Assembly: GCA_018609825.1 (NCBI GenBank)
Contig: JAHEOA010000144.1
Coordinates: forward strand, 1 to 16,450
From: Candidatus Bipolaricaulota bacterium
Lineage (GTDB): Bacteria > Bipolaricaulota > Bipolaricaulia > RBG-16-55-9
Reading direction: 5' to 3'
DNA: 16,450 nt
Shown here: one piece after another, positions 8,877-15,296 of the stretch
How the letters are laid out: each line of letters begins with the position of its first letter
Numbering within the stretch: the stretch's first letter is position 1
The notes under the pieces: model-generated
Told to the model about the DNA's origin: nothing
Databases searched by the model: none
The model's input: only the letters and a program-made list of their open reading frames with translations
Program-made: the position numbers and the translations under genes

Positions 8877-9116
8877 ATGGCAGAGCCAACCAAGCAGGAT
8901 CAAACCAACAAGCCGGATCAGGCCAACAAGCCGAACGTCGACATCGTTCGCGACCTGAAGGTCAACGAGCAACACCTATCGTTGCACCTGGACAACGGCG
9001 AGTCCTTGCAGGGCAAGATCAGGCTGTTCGACAAGTTCAACCTCATCTTCGAGAGTGAGGGCGGCAAACGCTACTGGGTGCCCAAGCACGCCGTCGCGTA
9101 CGCGGAGCTGCTATGA
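8877..9116 (+). CDS. Hfq/LSm-like small RNA-binding protein candidate
   Basis: The 79-residue protein starts at ATG 8877; the upstream in-frame extension from 8742 is unrelated in look and I reject it. Residues 1-20 are a hydrophilic Lys/Asn/Gln tail with the imperfect repeat NKPDQANKPN. Residues ~22-78 resemble the Sm fold of Hfq: LSLHLDNGESLQGKIRLFDKF (Sm1-like; Hfq has an NG-x-x-LQG-x-I-x-x-FD-x-F core) and VPKHAVAYAEL (Sm2-like; Hfq has YKHAIST). Conserved in the comparison are Asn40, Gly41, Leu44-Gln45-Gly46, Asp52, Phe54, Lys70 and His71. The Tyr before KHA is replaced by Pro69, so RNA contacts may differ. Hfq binds small RNAs and mRNAs as a hexamer. RNA binding here is inference. The stop overlaps the next start as ATGA. 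Confidence 0.72.
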   Translation: MAEPTKQDQTNKPDQANKPNVDIVRDLKVNEQHLSLHLDNGESLQGKIRLFDKFNLIFESEGGKRYWVPKHAVAYAELL

Positions 9117-9649
9117 CGGCTTTCCGATCCATGCTGAAGCGCTGGACGGCGATTCCGCTGCTCGTCGTGCTCGTCCTGGTCGTTAGTGGGGCCAACGGCG
9201 ATGCTCAGGAGGCCATGCTCTCGGTCAGCGCGTCGCAGTCGCTCGGCCTGTGGCAGTCGGAGCCGCCGGCGTTCAGTGAGAACACCCGCGGGCTCGGCCT
9301 GAGCCTGGGCATCACGTACCGGCAGTTCGCCATCAGCGCGGGCATGAGCCTCTTGGACCTCAAGACGTTCCAGACCTCGGTGCTGTCCTCGTTTGACGTC
9401 TCCGCCCGATGGATCATGCGGAAGACGGAAAGCGTCCAGATCACCGCCATCGGCGGCATGGCCCTGCTGCCGGATCTGGACTGGACCGGCCCGTATGCGG
9501 GCGTGGTCGGGTCACACTCGCCGTGGCCCTTCCTCGAGATCTGGATGGGGCCGATCGTGCAGACCACTGACGGCGCCGACTGCTGTCATGGCGGCACGTC
9601 GGTCCGAGTCTCCGCGGGCATTGATCTGCTGTTTGAGCTGAGCCAGTGA
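9113..9649 (+). CDS. Secreted, possibly beta-barrel protein of unknown function
   Basis: The 178-residue product overlaps the Hfq-like gene by 4 bases (ATGA), so the two are probably translated together. Residues 1-32 are a signal peptide with two positive charges and the core IPLLVVLVLVVSGA, with likely cleavage near NGDAQ. The mature part alternates hydrophobic and polar residues in short strands: MLSVSASQSLGLW, GLGLSLGITYRQFAISAGMSLLDL, VLSSFDVSARWIM, VQITAIGGMALL, FLEIWMGPIVQT and VRVSAGIDLLFELS. Gly and aromatic residues sit at strand ends, the pattern of a small outer-membrane or secreted barrel. There is no terminal Phe. There is a vicinal Cys pair (DCCHGG). No family is recognised. 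If it is an outer-membrane barrel, the host is diderm. Confidence 0.62.
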   Translation: MTAFRSMLKRWTAIPLLVVLVLVVSGANGDAQEAMLSVSASQSLGLWQSEPPAFSENTRGLGLSLGITYRQFAISAGMSLLDLKTFQTSVLSSFDVSARWIMRKTESVQITAIGGMALLPDLDWTGPYAGVVGSHSPWPFLEIWMGPIVQTTDGADCCHGGTSVRVSAGIDLLFELSQ

Positions 9650-9683
9650 TGGGTGATTCACGCCTGCTGACCCCCAGTCGGCA

Positions 9684-10658
9684 ATGCCCACAAAAGTGAA
9701 CGAGGCGGGGACGTTAGCCGCTCGACCGCGCCGCGTTATCGTCGACAGCGACACAGCCGGCGACGACACGCAGGCCCTGATGCTGGCAGCAACCTCGCAA
9801 AGGCTTCAGCTTGAGGGCGTCACCGTCGCCGCGGGCAACGTCGCATTCGATGCCCAGGTGGCCAACGCCAAACACGCCCTCCAGTTGGCCGGCAGTGATG
9901 CGACGGTCTACGAGGGCGCCCGCCAACCCTTGGTCAAGACCCACGCCTTCGCCGAGGAGGTCCATGGCGAGGGCGGCCTCGGCGGCGACCTGGTCGCGAA
10001 CGCGGGCATCCCCTCCGGCCGACGCCACGCCGTCGATTATCTGCTCGAGGCCGTCCGTCAGGATCCGGGCGAGGTGACGCTCGCCTGCATCGCGCCGCTG
10101 ACCAATGTTGCCCTGGCGCTGCGGATGGAGCCGCGTCTCGGCGAGCTCGTGGACGAGGTCTGGGTCATGGGCGGCAACGTCAACTGTCTGGGCAACGTCA
10201 CCCCGGCCGCCGAGTACAACTTCTGGGTCGACCCGGACGCCGCCCGGGTCGTGCTGTCTGAGCTGGACGTGGTGCTGTTCGACTGGGGTTTGACCGTTCG
10301 AGACACCGTCATCGACGCCGAGACGCTGGAGCGCATTGGAGCGTCCCCGCAGACGGAGCGGGCGCGCTTCTATGAACAAGTCACCAAACAGGAGCGGGTC
10401 TTCAACCAGCGGGTGTGGGGTCGCGACGTGACCATGCATCCCGACTCGGCGCTCGTCGCGGCACTGGTCGAGCCGAGCCTCATCACCGAGACCGCCACGT
10501 GGCCCGTCCTCGTCGACGATCGGGAGGGGCTGACCCGCGGCTACAGCTCGGTGGACGAACTGGGCGCCACGCCCGGCGAGCCGCGCACCCGCGTGGTGAG
10601 ATCACTGGACGCGCAACGCTTCGAAACCATCCTGCTCGACATGCTCTTTGAAGCGTAG
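9684..10658 (+). CDS. Inosine/uridine-preferring nucleoside hydrolase family protein
   Basis: The 324-residue product belongs to the IUNH family, which cleaves the N-glycosidic bond of ribonucleosides using a Ca2+-binding Asp cluster. The Ca2+ loop is DSDTAGDDTQA (21-31), a variant of DTDPGxDDAxA that keeps the Asp residues. Other landmarks are GNVAFDAQVANA (51-62), VHGEGGLGG (93-101), the strand LACIAPLTNVALAL, MGGN (162-165), AAEYNFWVDPDAA (175-187), and a C-terminal Asp in MHPDSALVAAL (Asp254), the likely fourth metal ligand. A salvage role (nucleoside to base plus ribose) is inferred. It lies 34 bases after the barrel-like gene with no clear Shine-Dalgarno sequence, so it could be third in that operon. 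Its hairpin-marked 3' end faces the convergent DUF2905 gene. Confidence 0.9.
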   Translation: MPTKVNEAGTLAARPRRVIVDSDTAGDDTQALMLAATSQRLQLEGVTVAAGNVAFDAQVANAKHALQLAGSDATVYEGARQPLVKTHAFAEEVHGEGGLGGDLVANAGIPSGRRHAVDYLLEAVRQDPGEVTLACIAPLTNVALALRMEPRLGELVDEVWVMGGNVNCLGNVTPAAEYNFWVDPDAARVVLSELDVVLFDWGLTVRDTVIDAETLERIGASPQTERARFYEQVTKQERVFNQRVWGRDVTMHPDSALVAALVEPSLITETATWPVLVDDREGLTRGYSSVDELGATPGEPRTRVVRSLDAQRFETILLDMLFEA

Positions 10659-10698
10659 AAACGCGCGAGAGCTCAACCGCCCTATCGGTCGCCGGACC

Positions 10699-10717
10699 GG
10701 GCGCTGGCTCAGCGCCT
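10699..10717. terminator. Hairpin between convergent genes, possible bidirectional terminator
   Basis: GGCGCTG (10700-10706), GCT, CAGCGCC (10710-10716) forms a perfect 7-bp stem with a 3-base loop, extendable by one wobble pair. It lies in the 60-base gap between the nucleoside hydrolase stop and the stop of the minus-strand DUF2905 gene. There is no T-run on either side, so termination is likely but not proven. Confidence 0.45.
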
Positions 10718-10718
10718 G

Positions 10719-10946
10719 TCAACGGAACAGCCGACCGACCAGGTTCACCACGATCGTCAGCACCAGGCTCAGCACGATCATCGTGCCGAGCGGCACGTAG
10801 ACGGTCGTGTTGCCCCATTGCCAGACGACGTCGCCCGGCAGCCGACCGAGCCACGGCACGCGCTCGGCGAGCATGAGCACCCCGCCCAGGGCCGCCAGCC
10901 CCAACCCGGCCAACAGGATCCATCGCCCGATATCGCTCAGTTCCAT
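10719..10946 (-). CDS. DUF2905 small membrane protein
   Basis: The 75-residue product starts at ATG 10946 and has two hydrophobic segments: WILLAGLGLAALGGVLML (~9-26) and PLGTMIVLSLVLTIVVNLVG (~52-71). Between them is the loop VPWLGRLPGDVVWQWGNTTVYVPLG. The G-R-L-P-G-D motif and the N-T-x-V-Y-V/F-P motif are the DUF2905 signature. The ATG at 10946 is preferred over an upstream one (11021) because the product then matches family length, and CGGGAG lies 9 bases upstream as a Shine-Dalgarno sequence. The family has no established function. The gene is divergent from the P-loop kinase-like gene (57 bases between starts). Confidence 0.85.
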   Translation of the reverse strand: MELSDIGRWILLAGLGLAALGGVLMLAERVPWLGRLPGDVVWQWGNTTVYVPLGTMIVLSLVLTIVVNLVGRLFR

Positions 10947-10965
10947 GACGCGTGACTCCCGGTCG

Positions 10966-10994
10966 TTGCCATCGCGGTGCCCACCCTCTAGAGT
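10966..10994 (+). promoter_or_regulatory. Putative promoter of the P-loop kinase-like gene
   Basis: TTGCCA (10966-10971; 5 of 6), a 17-base spacer and TAGAGT (10989-10994; 4 of 6). The -10 ends 9 bases before the ATG at 11004, as in the truD and yitT-like cases. AAGGG (10995-10999) is a weak possible Shine-Dalgarno sequence, but it falls within the predicted untranscribed part. Confidence 0.5.
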
Positions 10995-11003
10995 AAGGGC
11001 CTC

Positions 11004-11567
11004 ATGCCGAGCATTGCACATGAGCTGGGGAATCGGGTTGTCGTGGTCGGCACGACGGGCTCGGGCAAGACGACGCTGGCCCGAGCGCTGGCCACGTCAT
11101 GGGATCGACCCCATGTGGAACTCGACGCGCTCCACTGGGAGCCGAACTGGCAAGCGGCTCCGGCGGACGTCTTCCGGAAGCGCGTCGCCGAGGCCCTGAA
11201 TGGCTCGCATTGGGTGGTGGATGGCAACTACACCCAGGTCCGCGACATCGTCTGGGCCCGCGCCGACACGCTCATCTGGCTCGACTACCCGCTCCGCGTC
11301 ATCCTGACTCGCCTGATCCGCCGGACGATCCGACGGGTCGTCACTCGCGAGGAGCTCTGGAACGGCAACCGTGAGCGCTGGCGCGATCAGCTCTCGCGCG
11401 ACTCGATCGTCCTCTACGCCCTCCAAACCTATCGAGCCCGACGCCGCGAGTATGCCCAGTTGATTGGCCATCCCGAGCACGCGCACCTGCGAACGATCCG
11501 CCTGCGCTCCCCCCGATTGACCGAGGCGTGGCTCCGTGGGCTCAACGATGAGCCGCTCGCAGCTTGA
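11004..11567 (+). CDS. P-loop NTPase, adenylate kinase / FlaR-like
   Basis: The 187-residue cytoplasmic protein has Walker A GTTGSGKTT (16-24), then ELDALHWEPNW (39-49), WVVDGNY (70-76), the Walker B-like strand TLIWLDYP (89-96), and an Arg-rich lid (RLIRRTIRRVVTREELW). The LD-x-x-x-W-x-P, DGNY and WLDYP motifs mark a known group often annotated as topology-modulation protein, FlaR-like or adenylate-kinase-like. They are probably small-molecule kinases, but the substrate is unproven. The downstream segment GNRERWRD keeps the usual shape of the family. It is in its own unit; its last 26 bases overlap the 3' end of the convergent hypothetical gene. No signal peptide is present. Confidence 0.85.
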   Translation: MPSIAHELGNRVVVVGTTGSGKTTLARALATSWDRPHVELDALHWEPNWQAAPADVFRKRVAEALNGSHWVVDGNYTQVRDIVWARADTLIWLDYPLRVILTRLIRRTIRRVVTREELWNGNRERWRDQLSRDSIVLYALQTYRARRREYAQLIGHPEHAHLRTIRLRSPRLTEAWLRGLNDEPLAA

Positions 11568-12036
11568 GGGCGGTGGCTGGCTGGAAGCAGGTCGACTCGC
11601 CCTCGAGGTGGAGCCGGCCTATCTCCGTGGCGCGGGCTCGCGCGCCCTGGCGCTCCTTCCACTTCAGATACTGGGACACGCCCGACATCGCCAGGGACAC
11701 GAGCATCGCACCCACCTGCGCGTTCACCACGATCGGGCCGATCTTGACCTCGAGGTCGAGCGCGTTGGTCCCGATCGCCGCCACGGAGGCCAGCCCCAGG
11801 ACGTTGCCGACAACGCTGACCGAGTCGGCGATCTTGAATCCCTGTGCCACGTCGCGGGCGGGCTCGTCACAGCCCATGGCCTCGAACGTCTGGATCGGCG
11901 CGCCGTAGGCCATCCAGCCGAGCTGGGCCGGCGTGATCGACACGGGCACGGTCGAGGCCGTCGGCTCCTGGGCGGACGCCCCCGCTCCACCGACGACGAG
12001 CATCGCCAGGCCAACGATCAGAATCCGTCGTAGCAT
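11542..12036 (-). CDS. Secreted/membrane hypothetical protein, last gene of the serC unit
   Basis: The 164-residue product starts at ATG 12036, fixed by AAGGAG (12047-12042) at the right distance. Residues 1-23 are a signal peptide (MLRRILIVGLAMLVVGGAGASAQ). Residues ~70-122 are hydrophobic and may form two membrane segments (DSVSVVGNVLGLASVAAIG and VVNAQVGAMLVSLAMSGVSQYL). Two Cys flank this part (GCDEPA at 56 and STCFQP at 150) and could pair outside the cell. I do not recognise a family. The gene lies 23 bases after the SLC13-type transporter gene and is probably cotranscribed. It overlaps the convergent P-loop kinase gene by 26 bases, so the two mRNAs are antisense at their tails. Confidence 0.62.
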   Translation of the reverse strand: MLRRILIVGLAMLVVGGAGASAQEPTASTVPVSITPAQLGWMAYGAPIQTFEAMGCDEPARDVAQGFKIADSVSVVGNVLGLASVAAIGTNALDLEVKIGPIVVNAQVGAMLVSLAMSGVSQYLKWKERQGARARATEIGRLHLEGESTCFQPATALKLRAAHR

Positions 12037-12059
12037 GAGAACTCCTTTCTATAATGCGC

Positions 12060-13589
12060 TCAGCTTCCCAGGATGAGGGGCACAAGGACCAACGACAAGG
12101 CCGCGATCAGCACGACGCTGGCGAGGTTGAGCCAGATGCCGGCCCGCGCCATCTCGGGGATCGACAGATACCCGGACCCGAAGACGATGGCGTTGGGCGG
12201 CGTCGCCACGGGCATGACGAACGCGCAGCTGGCGGCCAGGGCAACGGGGACGATCAGCACGTAGGAGCTCAGGCCCAACCCCGGAGCGATGCTCGACATG
12301 ATGGGAATGAGCGTGGCCGCGGTCGCGGTGTTGCTCGTCAGGTTGGTCAGCACCGCCACGAGCGCGACGACGGCCAGCACGATGAGCAGCGCCGACGTCC
12401 GGCCCAAGTCGGCTACCTGCGCGCCCATGAACGCGCCGACGCCGTTGGCTTGAATGGCGTCGGCCAGGCTCAGCCCGCCGCCAAAGAGGATCAAAATCCC
12501 CCACGGCAGCTGGCGCGCGCCGTCCCAGTCCATGACGAAGACGCGCTCGGGCACGTCGACGGGGATCACGAACAGCAACAGGCCGGCCATCATGGCGATG
12601 CCCGCGTCGGTGAGCCCGGCCAACGGCGCGACGTCGCCGACCTCGATCCCCACAAGCAGGGGGCGCAGGATCCACGCCCCCGCCGTAAGCAGGAAGACGC
12701 TGGCGGTGACCCACTCGCCCCGTTTGACGGGGCCGAGCTCCTCGTAGGCCGAGCGCGTCAAGCGACGGCCCCCTTCGATGCGCTCGATGCGGACGGGATA
12801 CAACACGCGCGTCAGAAGCACCCACGTGAGCGGCAGGAGCAGGATCACGAACGGCAGCCCGACCAGCATCCAGCGGGCGAAGCTGATCTCCCGACCTAAT
12901 GTCTCCCGAATGAACGAGACCAAGACGAGGTTGGGCGGCGTGCCGATGATCGTGCCCACCCCGCCCACGGACGCCGCGTAGGCGATCCCCAACAAGAGCG
13001 CGATGGCGAAGTTGCGTCCCGTCTGCGGCAACGTCGACCCGAGCGACTGGCCGGCCTTCTGGCGCAGCACGAGGTCGATGACGCTGAGCGCAATAGGCAG
13101 CATCATAACCGTCGTGGCCGTGTTGGAGACCCACATGCTGAGCACGGCGGTGACGACCATGAAGCCGGCGATCATCCGGTTCGGCTCGGTCCCGACGAGC
13201 CGCAGGGTGATCAGCGCGATCCGTCGATGGAGGTCCCACCGCTGCATGGACAGCGACAAGAGAAACCCGCCCATGAACAGATAGATGAGCGGGTTGGCGT
13301 AGGGCACTGTGGCCTCCTCAATGCTGGTCGCTCCCGTGACCGGCAGCAGGACGATCGGAAGCAGCGCCGTGGCCGAGACGTGGATCGCCTCGGTGAGCCA
13401 CCAGATCGCCATCCAGGCGCCGACCGCGGCGGTGGCGCGCCCGGCGACGGGAAACGCCACCTCGTCGCCGGAGGCATTCACGAAGCTCTCGGGCAGGCCG
13501 AGATAGATGGCCAGCGCGGCGATGGGCCCGACGATCAGGCCGGCCCACTGCACGGACCCGCGGGAGAGCCGGAATCCTTCCTCGGGCAT
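12060..13589 (-). CDS. SLC13/DASS family anion symporter (dicarboxylate or sulfate type)
   Basis: The 509-residue inner-membrane transporter has many hydrophobic segments and the two SNT substrate/Na+ motifs of this family: WVSNTATTVMMLPIA (SNT at 155-157) and LTSNTATAATLIPI (SNT at 419-421). Each is followed by a matching conserved turn: GTIIGTPPNLVLVSF (212-226) and MPVATPPNAIVFGSG (459-473), which shows the internal duplication of the fold. Members import di- or tricarboxylates, sulfate or similar anions, usually with Na+. The exact substrate cannot be read. The start ATG (13589) lies only 6 bases after the serC stop and has no clear Shine-Dalgarno sequence, so it is likely translated by coupling. 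The length is typical. Confidence 0.9.
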   Translation of the reverse strand: MPEEGFRLSRGSVQWAGLIVGPIAALAIYLGLPESFVNASGDEVAFPVAGRATAAVGAWMAIWWLTEAIHVSATALLPIVLLPVTGATSIEEATVPYANPLIYLFMGGFLLSLSMQRWDLHRRIALITLRLVGTEPNRMIAGFMVVTAVLSMWVSNTATTVMMLPIALSVIDLVLRQKAGQSLGSTLPQTGRNFAIALLLGIAYAASVGGVGTIIGTPPNLVLVSFIRETLGREISFARWMLVGLPFVILLLPLTWVLLTRVLYPVRIERIEGGRRLTRSAYEELGPVKRGEWVTASVFLLTAGAWILRPLLVGIEVGDVAPLAGLTDAGIAMMAGLLLFVIPVDVPERVFVMDWDGARQLPWGILILFGGGLSLADAIQANGVGAFMGAQVADLGRTSALLIVLAVVALVAVLTNLTSNTATAATLIPIMSSIAPGLGLSSYVLIVPVALAASCAFVMPVATPPNAIVFGSGYLSIPEMARAGIWLNLASVVLIAALSLVLVPLILGS

Positions 13590-13595
13590 GCGGGA

Positions 13596-14684
13596 TCAGC
13601 CGTGGCGACGCTGGAACTCGCCCATGAAGTCGGCGAGGGCTTGGGCGCTTTCGGTCGGTACCCAGTTGTAGAGCGAGGCCCGGAGCCCGCCGACCGAGCG
13701 ATGCCCCTTCAGGCCGATCAGGCCCTGCGACTCGCTCTCCTCGATGAACCGGGCGTCGAGCTCGGGGTTGGGCAGGCCGAACGTGACGTTCACGAGCGAG
13801 CGACTGTCCCGGGCGGCGTGCGGCCGATAGAAGCCATCGGAGGTGTCGATGGCGTCGTAGATGAGCTGGGCCTTGCGGCGGTTGCGCTCTTCGAGGGTCG
13901 CCAGTCCGCCTTCGTCCAGCGCCTTCTGCACGATCAAATCGACGAGATAGACGGCGAAGACGGGCGGGGTGTTCAAGAGCGACCGTTTGCCGGCCATCTT
14001 GCGATAGTGGAGCATGTCCGGGAGGTCGTCGCTGGTGCGCTCCAACAGATCGTTTCGGACGATCACGATCGTCACGCCCGCCGGGCCGAGGTTCTTCTGC
14101 GCGCCCGCATACGCCAACCCGAATCGCGTGTAGTCCAGTTGGCGGCTGGCGATCTCCGAGGAGATGTCGCTCACCAGGGGCACCTCGCCCGTGTCCGGCA
14201 GATCGGAAAACTGGGTGCCAACGACGGTGTTGTTGCACGTCATGTGGACGTAGGCGGCAGTCGGATCGATCTCGTACTCGGACGGGCCGGGAAGCCGATT
14301 GGGGCGCTTGTCCTCCAGCGTCCACGCTGCGCGGGCCGAGCCGTCCTTGGCGGCCTCATCGTAGGCCATGTGACTCCAGCGGCCCGTCAACAGGTAATCG
14401 GCGGATTGGCCGGATGGACGAAGGTTCATAGGGACGGCGGCGAATTGGGTCCGGGCGCCGCCCGCCATCAGCAGCACGGCGTGCTCATCGCCGAGCCCGA
14501 GAAGCTTGGCCAAGTTGGTTCGGACGCGTTCATGGATGCGCTCGTAGGCGTCGCTGCGGTGGCTCGTCTCCAGGACCGAGAGGCCGGTGCCGGCGTGGTC
14601 GAGAAGTTCGGCTTGTGCCTGCTCCAGCGCGGACGCGGGAAGCGCCGCCGGACCGGGGTTGAAGTTGTGGATGCGCTGCGCCAT
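13596..14684 (-). CDS. serC: Phosphoserine aminotransferase SerC
   Basis: The 362-residue cytoplasmic PLP enzyme makes 3-phosphoserine from 3-phosphohydroxypyruvate and glutamate, releasing 2-oxoglutarate. The visible signatures are NFNPGPAALP (7-16), ETSHRSDAY (39-47), LLMAGGARTQF (71-81), VHMTCNNTVVGTQF (146-159), and the Schiff-base region AYAGAQKNLGPAG (191-203) with the presumed PLP Lys197. Further motifs are NTPPVFAVYL and a C-terminal GHRSVGGLRASLYN. This is full family length. The start is supported by GGAGG 7 bases upstream and the usual SerC N-terminus. It is the first gene of a three-gene minus-strand unit (serC, SLC13 transporter, secreted hypothetical). Glutamate/2-oxoglutarate chemistry could link it to the transporter, but that is inference. 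Confidence 0.95.
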   Translation of the reverse strand: MAQRIHNFNPGPAALPASALEQAQAELLDHAGTGLSVLETSHRSDAYERIHERVRTNLAKLLGLGDEHAVLLMAGGARTQFAAVPMNLRPSGQSADYLLTGRWSHMAYDEAAKDGSARAAWTLEDKRPNRLPGPSEYEIDPTAAYVHMTCNNTVVGTQFSDLPDTGEVPLVSDISSEIASRQLDYTRFGLAYAGAQKNLGPAGVTIVIVRNDLLERTSDDLPDMLHYRKMAGKRSLLNTPPVFAVYLVDLIVQKALDEGGLATLEERNRRKAQLIYDAIDTSDGFYRPHAARDSRSLVNVTFGLPNPELDARFIEESESQGLIGLKGHRSVGGLRASLYNWVPTESAQALADFMGEFQRRHG

Positions 14685-14725
14685 TGCTTGCCTCCAGGGC
14701 CGTTGTGGCCGAGCGAGTATCCGAA

Positions 14726-14738
14726 CCTCCGCCGGAGG
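14726..14738. promoter_or_regulatory. Operator-like dyad at the predicted serC transcription start
   Basis: CCTCCG (14726-14731), C, CGGAGG (14733-14738) is a perfect 6-bp inverted repeat around one base. It covers the predicted +1 of serC (~14736) and ends 5 bases after the -10. A repressor bound here would block transcription. It also contains Shine-Dalgarno-like GGAGG, so a 5' hairpin is the alternative reading. Confidence 0.35.
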
Positions 14739-14742
14739 GCCT

Positions 14743-14772
14743 ATACTAGCCCTCGTGCCATGGAGGCGTCAA
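14743..14772 (-). promoter_or_regulatory. serC: Putative serC operon promoter
   Basis: On the minus strand TTGACG (14772-14767; 5 of 6) is followed after 18 bases by TAGTAT (14748-14743; 4 of 6). The start codon is at 14684, which leaves a ~52-base leader with a good Shine-Dalgarno sequence. The -35 lies in a perfect 10-bp palindrome, GTCAATTGAC (14768-14777). Confidence 0.5.
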
Positions 14773-14859
14773 TTGACCATGGATCTCGCGCTCACGATTC
14801 GCAAGACGCGGCATGATATGGATCATGGCACAGGCGCCCGGCTTGGCTTAGATTATGGC

Positions 14860-14900
14860 GACGCAAAGGGACCGAAGGTAAGGACGCGGAGGCACCAAGA
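14860..14900 (+). repeat. Degenerate 9-mer tandem repeat (CGCAAAG type)
   Basis: The stretch reads as units GACGCAAAG, GGACCGAAG, GTAAG (short), GACGCGGAG, GCACCAAGA. Each full unit is a purine-flanked C-containing core ending in an AAG- or GAG-type triplet. I recall similar degenerate 'GCAAAG / GCACCAAG' strings in intergenic regions of many unrelated bacteria; that is memory, not a search. It is not a CRISPR: units are adjacent, imperfect and without spacers. Confidence 0.45.
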
Positions 14901-14942
14901 ATGACTGCATTTATGGATAATATACCCCACCCCCTTACCCGG

Positions 14943-15079
14943 CCGTCCGCGGAGCCCTCGAAGCATGGAGCCGCGACTCCATCGGCTGCCAGGGTTTTGC
15001 CCGTGCGGTTTTGCCTCCTTACCGGCGGGATTTTTCCCCAGCAGCTCTCCCCCGACAGATAGCGAGGCTCCGCGGGCGG
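14943..15079. repeat. 137-base element bounded by long inverted repeats (MITE-like or structured RNA)
   Basis: Bases 14943-14960 pair with 15063-15079: CCGTCCGCGGAGCC against GGCTCCGCGGGCGG (one wobble), then CTCG against CGAG after a one-base bulge, about 17 bp in all. Inside are a perfect hairpin ATGGAG-CCGCGA-CTCCAT (14965-14982), two copies of GGTTTTGCC (14993-15001 and 15007-15015) and GGGATTTTTCCC. GGCCGTC occurs at both ends (14941-14947, 15079-15085). It could be a small non-autonomous element or a folded RNA; strand unknown. Confidence 0.45.
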
Positions 15080-15296
15080 GCCGTCACTCGTTGTCACCCC
15101 AAACCGCTCCAACCATAACGGGTCCTTGGAGCCCTGCCCGGCGCAATGGTAGGCTATGCCCTAAGGCTCGGCCGTGACAAACTGGCAGTTCCGCAACGGT
15201 TCATCGGATGCGCTGGCATTCGGGCTGAATAACGTCTCGTCCTGTTAGGAACCCTATTGGCCGTTGCCGAGCCCGAAAACCTGGGGATGGAGGCCC

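Larger units (their letters stand above)
14685..15296. other. 612-base non-coding stretch between serC and the FG-GAP gene
   Basis: No convincing coding frame exists here; the longest frame (14792-15112, minus) is low in hydrophobic pattern and made of repeat-derived residues. In order it holds: the serC leader and promoter; a 16-base dyad CATGAT-ATGG-ATCATG (14812-14827); a degenerate 9-mer repeat (14860-14900); an A/T-rich patch with GATAAT (14916-14921); the long inverted-repeat element (14943-15079); and a leader-like segment 15165-15273 in front of the FG-GAP gene. In that segment GGCTCGGC (15165-15172) can pair with GCCGAGCC (15266-15273), and GCAACGG (15193-15199) with CCGTTGC (15261-15267). 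Confidence 0.6.

Noticed and set aside
12049..13239. 396-residue minus-strand frame in another phase of the SLC13 gene
   Set aside because: It is Arg/His/Ala-rich and lacks membrane segments, while the overlapping frame has both SNT motifs.
13227..14816. 529-residue plus-strand frame opposite serC and the SLC13 transporter
   Set aside because: It spans two well-supported minus-strand genes and their gap. Its residues show no family pattern, as expected of a GC-rich shadow frame.
14830..14900. Possible c-di-GMP-I (GEMM) riboswitch because of GACGCAAAG at 14860
   Set aside because: The partner GGCAAACC-type strand, the central stem and the tetraloop receptor of that riboswitch are not found in order on the same strand. 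The match is better explained by the degenerate 9-mer repeat.
14993..15015. Two GGTTTTGCC copies considered as CRISPR or attachment-site repeats
   Set aside because: There are only two short copies 5 bases apart, with no further units, spacers, cas genes or integrase.
14792..15112. 106-residue minus-strand frame in the non-coding gap
   Set aside because: It crosses the 9-mer repeat and the inverted-repeat element and has no protein-like pattern or ribosome site.
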